Source: Tubiluchus corallicola (Eukaryota; Priapulida; Priapulimorpha; Priapulimorphida; Tubiluchidae). Taken from it: a stretch of 64,000 nt of DNA. This document shows positions 1 through 12,900 of the stretch, one piece after another; position 1 is the first letter of the stretch; the number at the start of each line of letters is the position of its first letter. The stretch spans positions 1,230,501 through 1,294,500 of the forward strand of contig JAQGDQ010000008.1 of assembly GCA_030141605.1 (NCBI GenBank). The letters run 5' to 3'. The position numbers and the translations under genes are program-made. A model generated the notes under the pieces. It was not told the DNA's origin. It did no database searches and worked only from the letters and a program-made list of their open reading frames with translations.

Positions 1-248
1 ATGTAAATACCTCTGCAAAAAAATACCCAGCACAAAATGCAGAAAAATGCAAAGTGGGAAGGCTTTAGAAGATAAAATGAATAATTTTGATAATTTATTT
101 TTATTTAGCAAACCACCTAAAAACATACTGATATAAGCCAGGAAGAATAAATAAATAAATTAAATAATTGGAAGAAAACACTAATTCTTAAACATTTTGA
201 AAAATAATATTCCAAAGGATCACAATTGCGATAGATCAATTGGCTTAC
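1..248. other. Intron downstream of exon 42
   Basis: AT-rich intron sequence running off the window edge; no repeat or coding signal recognised. Confidence 0.7.
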
Positions 249-551
249 CAAATCTGGGCTTAGCCACCTGTGATCTGGAAGGTTCGCTCGGTTCCCCGGG
301 TCCAGCCTTGTTGACAGCAATTACCCTAAACTCGTACTCGGTACCTTCATAGAGATTTGGCACTCGTCCCTTGCACTCGTCACCGGGAACTTCAACAGCA
401 TCTTCCCAGAAAGGAAGGGACTTATCCTTCTTCTGAATAATATATTTCTCAATTGGAGCACCACCATCTTTGATTGGTTTGTCCCAGCTCAGGTCCATGT
501 GGTCTTTGTCCCAGTCGTCAATGTTTGGTGACCCAGGTGCTCCAGGAGCAT
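249..551 (-). CDS. unc-22: Exon 42: Fn10 (b-type), single-exon domain; last exon in window
   Basis: 303 nt, phase 1-1. APGAPGSPNIDDWDKDHMDL, SWDKPIKDGGAPIEKYIIQK, LYEGTEYEFRVIAVNKAGPG, AKPRF. Ends G|GTAAGC, so a further exon, expected to be an Ig module, lies left of base 1. Confidence 0.95.
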
Positions 552-903
552 CTAAAAATAAAAAAAAATTAATGAGAACACAGAATGAAAAAATGAGCAT
601 CTGTTTTTCCTCAGTATAAGTCTTGAATTAGATTTTAAGAATTCTAAACTTTCGTTAATTACATTCTTCATTATTTACCAAAGACAAACTTACCCCAAGG
701 ATCTTTAGCAAGAACCGGTTCGGTTATAACAAGTGGTTCAGACTCTCCGCTTCTGTTGACTGCCTTCACACGGAACATGTATTCATGTCCGGGTGTCAGC
801 CTAGAAAGTAACAATCAAGTTAGAAAATCTTGCAAAAATGTGTGAGATTTATTCTTTTGATCACCTTTAATTGATACTTATTTTTTTAAATACAGTTGCT
901 TTC

Positions 904-947
<44 letters not shown>

Positions 948-3900
948 GTTTATATATATATGTTTATGTGAACTTACTTATCAGCAGTACAATGCGTCTG
1001 ATCACCATCCACTCTGCTGACTTCTACCCACTGTGCTCGGCTAGTATCAAACTTTTCTACCAAATATTCTAATATTGGCTGACCGCCGTCGTCCTTTGGT
1101 TTCTTCCATTTCAGGTTGCATCTATCCTTGAACACATCGGAGACATCTAGTGGACCACGTGGAGCTGAAGCGGTACCTGTGTATGGGAAGTATTATGATG
1201 TAGCAGCTACAAAATATGTAAAACTAAACCTAAGTTACTGGTTAAATATGTACTGCTTAAAGTATTAAGTACTTAGAAACACAATATAAATAAGCACCAC
1301 AACACAGCAGGAAAGACGAAGCCTCTCTCTCCCAACACACCCCTCTTCTTCCTCTTTCTCTCCATCCTTCCCTTGCTGACCCACGTTTTTCGCAAACTAC
1401 ATTTATTAACATGGCGCACTTTTATTAAACGTTGTGGTCTAGGGGACTTTGCCGAGTTTCTCTACATTCTTGACGATACAAAAATACAAATGATAACAAC
1501 ATGGACATTTCTGCAGCAATCTTTCTATTTTCTATTAACGGAGTAGACTCTAGATGAAATTTACAAAAATCTACTCACTCAGAACAATAACTTCACATTC
1601 ACATTCGTCTTCACCATTCTTGTTCTTCACTTTCAACTTGTAAATGCCGCTGTCGCCTCTCACGCAGTCTTTGATGTCAAGTTTGGTGTTTTTGTGCACG
1701 GATTTCTCGTTGTCGGTATTGACTATGGATGTCCTATCGTCGTTCTTTAGTGGCTTATCGCTGCAGAACCATTCAACCGTTGGCATCGGCTCGCCATCAA
1801 ATGGAACGTCCAGCTCAATCTTGTTACCCTCCTTCACCTTAATTGTCTTCATTGCATCTTTGTCGATCTTTGGTTTTACTAGAAAAAATGTTTTAAAAAC
1901 ATTAAAGAGTGAATTATAACAAATTATTAAAAGTTTCTTAAATGGAAATCCACCAAATTGAGCCCAACTGCCAGAGGAAGGTGGAAATATGAATACAGCT
2001 CGGGAAAATACAATTCTTATTAACTAATTTGCTGGTGACTGAGGTATCTGTTGATGTTCTTCTCATGGCAGGTGCAATAATAATTTCAGGGAAAGAATCT
2101 TCTGAAAAAAACCCTTGAGACAAGAGGTCTGAGACTCCAAGAAAAAACGGGACATAGTTGTTCTGCATTAAAACTATCAATGATAATACCACAGGAATGT
2201 GACTTCTATGAGAAAATGATGAGCTTTTAGCTAACAATGAGGAGAAATCCTGAGAATATCTTTCATAAAAGTTAGGGAAAAGAGTCTTAATAATGCAGCA
2301 ACAGACCTTCTATGAGCAAGGGACTGCATGGTTTATCCTAATTCAGGCCTAATGAGACTGGCCATATGATTTACACATTCATCAAGTGGATTAAAGAAAC
2401 AGGGTGTAGCACCAACTTACTGTATATTATTAATCGAACATGATGGCTATTGAATTGAATGTATGAAAAGCACAAATATAATAAACAAATTCTGTACTTA
2501 CAGTTCCTTGGTTTAGCCACTTGAGAGCGGGATGGATCGCTTGGTTCCCCTGGCCCTGCCTTGTTGACTGGCACAACACGGAATTCATACTCTGTGCCTT
2601 GGTCCAAATCTGGCACGGTGCCAGCCAGTTTATCACCATCCACTTCAGCTGCCTTTTGCCAGTCTTTGGAACCCTTCACTTTCTTCTCTAGTACATATTT
2701 TTCAATTGGAGCACCTCCATCACTTTCCGGTGGAGTCCAGCTCAGATCCACATGATCCTTATCCCAATCGTCAATTTGTGGGGTGCCCGGTTTGCTGGCA
2801 GGGTCTGAAACAAGTCAAGCCTGGAAGACTGGAACCTCGTTTCAGAGCAAAATTTAGTTAACTAACATCAAAAACCAATTACAGATCATTAACAGAATCG
2901 TTTTACTTGCTAAACTTAATGGTGATATTTACAAAATGGTGGTAGTCAGTTATTATTATTCCTGATTATGGACAAAAAGTTAATAAATCATCTGTTTTAA
3001 ATGGTTGAATTAGATCATGATTCGCGTCTGGTACTTGATACAGAAACATCTCCAAAATCAACAATAAAGTGTGTAGAATAATCACCAAATGGATTCTTTG
3101 CAACAGTAGCTTTTGTCGTCTCCAGTGGGTCAGACTCTCCTTGTCGATTGACAGCTTTGACTCTGAATTTGTACTCGTGTCCGGGCATGAGGTTATCTAA
3201 TGAGATTTCGGTGGTACTTGGGTCGACTTCGCCAGCATTAGTCCATCTTCCTGATGCTGTGTCCATTTTCTCAACCTGAAAAAATTATTTACAACACATA
3301 AGTGAAAAATCAATAAACCATGTTTACTCAAGTGGGCATGAAAGAAGTTTAAGTTGAGTAACAATGAATCAAAATAAGTTTTTGCAGAGAACCCATATGG
3401 AAAGGTTCGGATGTTAAATATCTTTTGTAATATTGTGTAGTGGTCTTATAGGATCTTTTACAGTCACGATTGGAAATGAAATTTTTTCACCAAATAGAAC
3501 CAAAAGAACCAAATAAAAGGTGGTTTATAAGGCCTTTGAAAACATGTAAGTATCTAGTAATTGTTATGATATCTACAACAAAACTGATATCTAAAGAAAC
3601 AGAAGCAACACTGAACACCGCTAAAAACTATTAAAAAATCCCGTTCCAAAGCAAACAATCATCAATAAGTACCAGGCTTCACAGGCTTAACCGAACATTC
3701 TTCAAAGCACCAGTTATAACATCTTGTTGATTTTTCAGATATAATGCCACGACACCAGGAGCAGCACAGTACTCAGAAAAACCACACATACCTGGACAGC
3801 ACATGCACTTACTTTATAGCCAGTGAGTCCAGACCCGCCATCATCTCTAGGTTTCTTCCAAGAAAGTTTACAACCATCTTTGTGCACATCAGTAACTTCC

Positions 3901-6900
3901 AAAGGTCCCTCGGGATTGGCTGGCCGGTCTATAAGAGAAACAATGCAAATATGCATACATTGAAATAACAATGTTTTGCAATATATATATATATATATAT
4001 ATACATATTTTACAAAACATTGTTGTTTCAAGCTACTCACTTGAAATACAAAGTAGCATAAAATATCTAGTTTACCACACTGGAAGGCAGAATCCAGCAC
4101 TCAGTGGCAGGCCCAGGTACTATTACTAATGTTAAATGGTTGTGATGAGACAAGAATGTAGCACGATAACAAAGATATTTCTCTGACGTGCAGCACATAA
4201 TCAGTGGAGGATCTTAATAACATTCATGGATGAAACTGCCCATCAGCAATTCCAATGGTGATCATCCATTTATTAACCAAGTTTGCCATTGCTCAAATTC
4301 GTAAAAATAAGCACGCACCACGACCATACATATATTCATCTCACTCTCACCTTCAATTGTAATCACATCGCAATTCAGAAAACAAAATTTTGCATCACAT
4401 GATTTTTGTTTCTTGATAAGAACTATCATGATGATGACAAGAACTATCACGATGATGATAAAAATTATATAAATTATAAAAACACATGATCCATAATTCA
4501 TAACGTCATACCCAGCACAATGACATTAACTTCAGCCTCCTCTTCTCCATTTCTGTTCGACACTTTTAACTTGTATTTTCCCGTATCTCCACGTTTGGCA
4601 TCCTTGATTTGTAGACGAGTGTTATAATCCTCGTTCTTCAAAGTCGTCCTTTTATCCTCACTGACTTCCCGACCGTCCTGAAAATGATATTTTAGAAGCA
4701 AGTGAATCATTATGACTACTCGGAAGCAAATAACTCTGACTACGTGTTCTGACAGGATGATGGACATTAACAATAGCTTGGTAAAATATTTTATTTTACT
4801 TTATATACAACCAGTGAAGCTTTGTCTTTTTTTGTGAAATATGATGGTACCATCTCACCTTTAAAACAGAATTCATCAAAGTCTCATTACAAAATTAGAA
4901 CGGCTGAAAACAGATGACACTTCTATAAACTAGAAAAACAGGTTTAAACGTTTTACTGTTCAATTTTGTTTAATTTGAGCATAAAATAACAGAATAATGC
5001 AAAAGGATGTAGACAAGAACTTTATCTTGAGCCATTGCAAAAAAGTTTAGGTTAAATTAGTATATCTGATCAAAATAAAAGAATGCTTAGATTTAGAATA
5101 CCCAAAAATAAACAAAATTGATATGGAACAAAATATGAAGTGGTTAAATTCTAGTGGATTGTGAAATGCTTTTTATACAAATGTTCAAAAACCTGATTTT
5201 ATGCATTTATTCTATGGTGTGCAAATATATTCTTAGTACATGCCATGTACTGTTTCATAAGCAGTATTTGAACTCAAAAACTGCCAATATGAAATGCAAA
5301 ACATGGCTGCCTTATTTTCAAGTGCATAACTCTAAAAAAGTTACCAAAGCATATGGGCAGTTTAAAACTCACCTTAAACCATTCCTTTTCTGGAGGCGGT
5401 TCGCCGATAATTGGAACATTAAAGTCAATCGTTTGTCCAGCTTTTATTTTCACATCCTTCAATTTACTTATCTCTATCTTTGGTTTTACTGTATAATAAC
5501 AAAAAAAAACAATGGTCACAAATCATCATGTACATTATACAAAATTAGGGATGACGTTACACTACCACAAATTAAATATGGAGTGAATAGAATTCTTGGC
5601 TTTTAAATTCAAAGTGAATCAAATCTCAAGATTTCTAAGTCAATTGGAATTGAGTTCGAAATCTGTATTAAAGATTTTTCAACTAAATTTCGAATCAGTA
5701 AGCTATACAAAAATTATGGGTATTGCTTGATTTTCTTCTACAGTAGGAACTATAATAACTTGTTAAAAAATTGTGTACAAAGATCAAAGTAAACAGTGTT
5801 GCATGATGTTTCAAATATTTTAATGATAAAAAATGAATGTACTTAAAGTGTTAAATTATTCGAATACACAATTTTAAGTGTCATTCGAAATTGACTTAAA
5901 AAACTGATCTGAATTCAATTCAAACTCATACCCTGGACTGCATATTAACATCATGCAATTAAATATAATTACTAAATAAGCAAACAAATTTTTGGACTAA
6001 AATGCCAATTTAAAAATCTGAAAACCCCTTGCACTTTAAAAAGTAGTGATTCAGTAACACATAATTACATTTCTATAATGTTTCTCTTGCCACTGGTAAA
6101 GATCAAAGTACAATGAAAACTGCAGAGTATGTTAAGACATGACACTGATATAAAACAAAGAAGGACAAAAATGCACTTACGATTTTTTGGTTTGGCAATT
6201 TGTGAGCGAGATGGATCAGATGGTTGACCAGGTCCAGCCTGAGTAATGGCTCTGACACGGAACTCGTATTCCTTTCCTGGTGTCAAATCTGGAGCCGTGC
6301 CTTTCGTTTCTGGACCATGGGTCTGAAACACAGAAAGTTTTAAAGTTACTAAAGTTTTTTGTTTTATTTTAATAATTTTTTATGAGCGATTCAAGGATCT
6401 GCAAAGCCTCAATCTCCTGACAAGTTTATTTGTTGTCGTGTTTTAGTGAAGTACCGGCATGATAGATCATCGATGGAACACCGGAAAATGACCAGTAGAA
6501 AAATGCTTTTTGAGAATAAATCTCATTTCATCTCCATTATCATAAGATATACTATTTTTTACTTCACCTTGTTTTATCCTACATACATCTCCGCAAAGAC
6601 CAAAGACCTTTTTCTGTGGTTGCCAAGTGCACAGTAATTAAATTAATGCATTAAATTAATAAATTAATGCAGTATACCAATTAAATTTAAAAAGTATTAA
6701 AAAGCAATACATAGAAAATTAGTTTGGACACAAAACATGGCTCCAATGATAAGTTCATTCAAAAGACTTCAAAAAGCATCAAAGAAACCTACCCTGGCAG
6801 CTTCTACCCAGTTATCTCTGTTCTTTTCTTTCCTTTCGATGACATAGCCCTCAATGGGAGATCCGCCATCGTCAGTAGGTGCTGTCCAGCTTAGGTCAAT

Positions 6901-9900
6901 GTGGTCGTTGTCCCAATCATCCAGCTGTGGTGTACCTGGTTTACCTGCCGGATCTAAAATGAAGAAGTTAATTATTAGCAATGAACCTCAAAACTCAAAA
7001 CAAACAAGTATGATTTTTATCTGTACCTGAAAGAAAAAGTGAACTTCTGGATATGTGAAGGGAGACAAATTTCAAACTGAATTGTCAATGTACAACTCGT
7101 GATAGTAATTGTTTTACTTAACATTAGCTCCTAAACAAACCTCTTTTGCCATTAGTTCTTTTTTTTTACCTTGGACAATTCTACATATTGAACAAGTGCT
7201 TATAAAAGCAGTTTTTTGTACAGCCTTCTCACCTCTAGAATTCTTTAGCAGAAAGCTGTTTCACTGAAAGCTACAACCTCACCTGCTTCAAGAAGAATGC
7301 TAAAAAGTATCACCAACTGTAGTCCCTTACCTTCAGAAGTGAGGTTTTTTATGCAATTTGCACAAAAAAGACTACAAAGTAACTAAAACAAAACTCACCC
7401 CATGGGTCTTTTGCTTCAACGGAAGCCTCAGAAGTTAGTGGTTCAGATTCTCCTTCATTGTTGACCGCTCTTACACGAAATTTGTACTCTTTCCCAGGCA
7501 TCAATCCCTCTGCCACCATCTCAGTGTCTCTTGTGTTTCCTACTGGAATCCAGGTGTTCCGGGCAAGGTCCATCTTCTCGACTGCATAATGGTCAATGGG
7601 AAGACCCCCATCATCCTTGGGCTTCTTCCATGCCAGTTTCAAGTGGTCTTTGTAAACATCAGAAATGTCAAGTGGCCCTTCTGGTGCAGATGGTTTGTCT
7701 ACAAGCAAATATAAAGGTGTTTTTTATTTTTCTGATTGCATTGCTCTTTATCTAATCATTTGTCCAATTTTTATCATTGTTTTATCACTAGAAATCTGAG
7801 ATCAATGAAATTTTGAGATAATCAAAAACGAGTTCCAAAAACCAGACTAGCTTCTACCGAGTTCTAGGTCTATTGTCTTTGCCAAAACCTCTAAGTTCTG
7901 CCCAAAATATTTCAAAGAATTACACAAAAAATTAGAGAAACATAAGAAACAATGTAACTTTCCACTCACCCAGTACCGTTACCTCCACCTCGGCAGTATC
8001 TTCACCAGTTTCATTATGAACTCTCAACTTGTATTTGCCCGTATCTTTACGAGAGCACCTCTTAACTGCAATGTTCGTATTATAATCTTCATTCTCTATT
8101 TTTGTCCTATCGTCATCATCCAGAGTAATGCCTTTGAAAGACCACACCTTCTCCGGAGGAGGTTCTCCGATAATCGGGACGTTGAAGTGGAAGCCTTGTC
8201 CAGCACGAATCGTAACAGGTTTTAGTTTACTTCGGTCTATTGATGGCTTCACTGTAATAGTACATAATATTAGGTGCACTTATAGGAACACTTAAAATAA
8301 TGAGAACAACCTTTTACTAACATGATTTTAGCAAGCTTTTGAAATAACAAATTTGAAAAAAATTGTATCAAAATAGTGTAGAACTAGACGAATGGCACTC
8401 AGTAGAGTACAGATCACATCACCACAAACAAGCAAAAGCCAAATGGACCAAAAGCTGCCTAAAATAGGCATTTTTTGGCCCTTATTTCTCCGAGTGGCCC
8501 AAAAATGTGAGTCAAAATTTAATGGCTTCTTCCTTTCCCATGTCCCACCACTCCGCAAAGTTTTGGTGGAAATCGGTTTGGAAATTTTTTGGTAATCAGG
8601 GCACATTTCTCCATGCAACAAATTAATCTGTAATCATGCTGTATCATACCACAGACATAATAGTTGAGTTGCTGCTAAAACTGAAGCATTAAACAGGAAG
8701 GAAACTAAAATACGTAAAATTCCATTAAAAATTTTTTCAAGGATGACTGGAAACGGTAGAAAAAAACAACAATTACTCTTCATTTTTTCTGACGGGAAAA
8801 GTTTCCTCAGTAAGCTATAAGAATGTTTATTTGTTTTGTGGTTTACTCTATACTAAGCCATTTACAAACTAAATGTTCACTTACATTTTAAAAACGAAAG
8901 TAATTTTTTTCATGCTTACTATAAGTGCGGTGAATTTTACGTCAAGCATGCACGTGTTTTACTCCAAAAACGACTCCAACAAAAACTTTCTGATAACGTA
9001 TGACATTGTATATGTCACAAGACTACAACTCTCATTCATTTGCATAATTTGATTTTTCAGGGCTGCTTACAATATCTAGGTTTGGCAGTCTTCATTTTGC
9101 TGGGGTCGCTAGGTGCTCCCGGTCCTGCTTCGTTGACTGCAATAACTCGATACTGGTAGTCCAAGCCAGGTTCCAAACCTTTAACTGAGCCAGTGAGTTG
9201 GTCACCGGGCACCTAAATAAAAAACAAGATGAAACAAGATGAAATTAACCAGAAAATCAAACAATCATAAATAATTACAAAATACTCACACAAACGTTAT
9301 TTTGACACCCAGGACCAAATAGATCCGTTTTGGTTTTAAATAATCCAATAGCGAATCTACCTCTCCGGATGGTATCCAATCAAGCTTATTCTTTGGCCGT
9401 TTTTCCAAGAGATATTTACTGATTGGTGAGCCCCCGTCTTTCTCTGGTGGCGTCCATTTCAGGTCGACGTGATTTTCATCCCAGTCTTCAATGTCCGGAG
9501 TTCCTGGTTTACTCGCCGGATCTACAAAAACATTTGTTTATAGTGATATTTAAAACTTGATACTGTTATGAAAATGTATGGAATGTTATCATGAAAATAA
9601 GGTGTGAATACAATATTAGTTTTGAATGCATTAGATGCACATCACAATAGACTTTGTTATAATGGATTCACATATAATGAACTATTTCTGCCTACTCCAT
9701 GCTGGTTACAATCGATAGCTCTGCTATAAAGAAGAACACACGTGCTCAGAGCAGGACTTCTGATCAGAGGGTACTTGATGTACTGCACATTATGTACAGT
9801 GGTCAGTGTCATGCATTATGAAGCAATTTACAGTGTATTATTATTTATTCATATTCTTATATAATGTAAATTACAAAACAGGTATACCTATATTATTTTT

Positions 9901-12900
9901 ACTGTGCCTTCTATGTGTTTATTGGTTGTTTTCAGTATTGTATGTGTATTACAGTACCTAATTATTACTGGTCTTCACGATGCCGTTCTCTGGTAGTGTA
10001 CAAGAATTTACTGTAATCAAGAATACTTATTGCAGAAAATACTATTAATACAGATGAAAACATAACAGAAGTTCGGTTCTTTGAGAACAGCTGTGTTCTG
10101 CCAATTAGAGCAGCTAAATAGATTAGAATGAGGAAGATCTGCCAGAATTTACTTTGTTGGTGACTCAAGCCATAAAATCAGAGGATAAAACAAAGTCTTA
10201 TTCTTCTTTGGTCACTTTTTAACGAGCATTCTCCCTTTAGAAATATTTTGTTCAAAGGAGAATAGTATTGACAGAATAGACATAAGATTTGTTTTACAGC
10301 ATTTCAGTTGGCAAAGATGCCCACAGTTGTAGGTGGCTGCCTGTTATAGAGCTGGGAAGCAAATTTAATTAGAAAGGGCACCAGGAAAAAGCATGTTTAC
10401 TGAAATGAAATACAAAACAATAACAACATTTTGATCACACAGTTACTTCTGCTGCTCTTTTTCATCAGCAACACCTACATAACGTAGATGGTTGTGGCAA
10501 GACTGGAATTTAACTAGGAGTAATCCACTAAGATGAGACATTGAATTGGTAAAGGTGTATCGGCTCTCTCAATGACATAAATACAAGAATGCACTAAATT
10601 CCAATGATCACCCATGCATTCAGTAGTCAATACCAGTGTTACTTAAAGATGTCCAATAAGCAATGCTCGGTAAACTCTCAATTATTTCTCCATGCCTTAG
10701 ATGCTTTAAACAAGTTACATATTTACCCCACGGATCTTTGGCTAAGATTGGTTGATCGGACATTAATGGTTCAGACTCTCCTTCTGGATTGATAGCTTTA
10801 ACGCGGAACTTGTACTGCTTGCCTGGAGTAAGACCGGTTACTGCGACGTTGGGTGGCTCAGTACCTCCAGGGCATTCGCCCATTTTCTCCCAAATACCTC
10901 TGCTCAAATCCATGCCCTAAAAATGTAATAGTTAGTTAATCTCAATAAAAACATTTAACTAAAGAAACTAAAATTAAGTGAAAGAAAAAACTGTATATTA
11001 TGACAGGCTTTACCTCAACGACATATTTATCAATTGGTTGACCACCGTCATCCAAAGGTTTTTTACATGTGACGTGACACCTGTCTTTGAAAACGTCGGA
11101 AACTTCCAAAGGACCTTCTGGTCTCAAAGGCTTCCCTAAATAACGACAAAAATGTGTAAAAAACAAAAAATGGACTCAAGTGAAAAGAAATAACTTAGTT
11201 TGCCATTAAGAACATACCTCTTTTTTTCAAAATCTGTGCATATAAAAAACCATTCGTCATAGAAAGCCTTAACCAGTAATGATGTTTAAAACTCGTCTGT
11301 ATCAGAAGATTATATAGTTGTTTAATAGCCTAGAAGTGGAATATCCATTTTTGCCTATAATTTAGATCGACAGTACTCAAATTGGGTTTCGCATGTGTAA
11401 CAAGTAAAAACTGAGCAAGAGTAGAACATACATTAAGACTGCATAGAGATCGCATTTTCACTCGTTGTCGCAAGAGAATCAAACATTACCGGTATCACAT
11501 GTCAACTTTTATTAATTATTATCATTATGCAGGGAAGTATGTTTGATTATTGCCCTTGGCTGGATAGGTAGCAAAAATACTTCAGCAGTCTTCATTGCAG
11601 AAAACTAGAAAGGCTGAGTCTGCAGAGACAATTACAGACTCAGGCCTAAAGCTTGCTGGTGACTTCGGTAAGGCAAAAGTGAAACGCCAAGATAACTTGT
11701 TCACAGGGCAGTGAGGAAAAAGTACAAATTAACAACAAAACAAAATTGGTAATGAATGGCAATTAATTACAATCAGAATTTATTCTTTAAATAATAAACT
11801 TTATCGTACCCATTTTTTCATCGATCGTATATATTTGTCGATAAAAAAAAACTGTAGTAAAACGAGCAATAAAACAAGCAAAAAACTTCTTAAGAATGCT
11901 CCTGTATGCCTCTATAATGCAGTAAGATGCATTAGCAGCCAGAAGACCCTAGATGGATTGCCAGGCCTTGCACAATACAGTATGCCTTCTTAAAATTTTG
12001 CAACTCGAAACACTGTATATTGTTACTTGCCCCTAATTCAACTTTTCACATTTTCCGTCTTTCGAGTTTGGTAACAGAATTTAATTAATGATAGGCTGGT
12101 TCCATCATTCATGATAATCTTAGATTATAAATGACTGATTCATACCGATATCCTTAAAACTTGCTTTTGCTGAATGAAATAAAACACAAAAGGAGCAAAT
12201 AAGCAGAAAAAATTTTCTGCATTTACATAGGTACTGTCAATGTATTGTCAACATAAGAATAATTCATGAATTGCGAAATACTACGCCAGTCCAGTTACCC
12301 AGTAGCAAACACATGTGTCATGGCATCCATCAATATGTCAAATCAAACTGTTAAATGACAACGGTGAATTCAAAACTTCAGACTGTTACATTAAAACAAA
12401 AATGGGCAAGGTATAAAACAGATGATAAATAAATACCTAAAACTGTCACGCTAATTGTAACTTGGTCTTTTCCTGAACTGTTGGTTGCGACAAGAGTATA
12501 AGGTCCACTGTCTTTGCGCACCGTGTCCTCAATTGTCATCTTGATTTGATAGTCTTTTCGTTTGATCACTATGCGTCCCATGCGTGAGCCATCATCAATC
12601 GGTTCAATTTTGTCGCCAACGCCAAATGACCACAGCTTCTCGGGTGGTGGTTCCCCAGAAACTGGGATGTCTAGTTCCACCTTTTGGCCAGTCTTGACGA
12701 CGATGTCTTGAAGACCCCTCCTGTCGATTCTTGGTCTTACTGTAAATTGGAAAGTAAATAAGAAAGAAGTTTTAGATTTCATTTCTAAAATACATTAAGG
12801 ATCATTAATAATAATAACGAACCATTGTATAATAACAAGTAGAAATTTCGCAAGTAATTGATTTGATTATATTCACAAAATAAAATGCATTCACCTAGGT

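Noticed and set aside
4262-4501. Ile/Val-rich frame resembling a membrane segment
   Set aside because: Comes from GATGATGAT-like low-complexity sequence in the intron before Ig9; no splice sites.
5154-5606. 150-codon plus-strand open frame
   Set aside because: It is antisense to the Ig9 exon 5373-5488 and low in sequence complexity; no family resemblance.
9650-9860. Possible pogo/mariner-like end (TTATAATGGATTCACATATA)
   Set aside because: No matching inverted terminus or TA duplication could be found.
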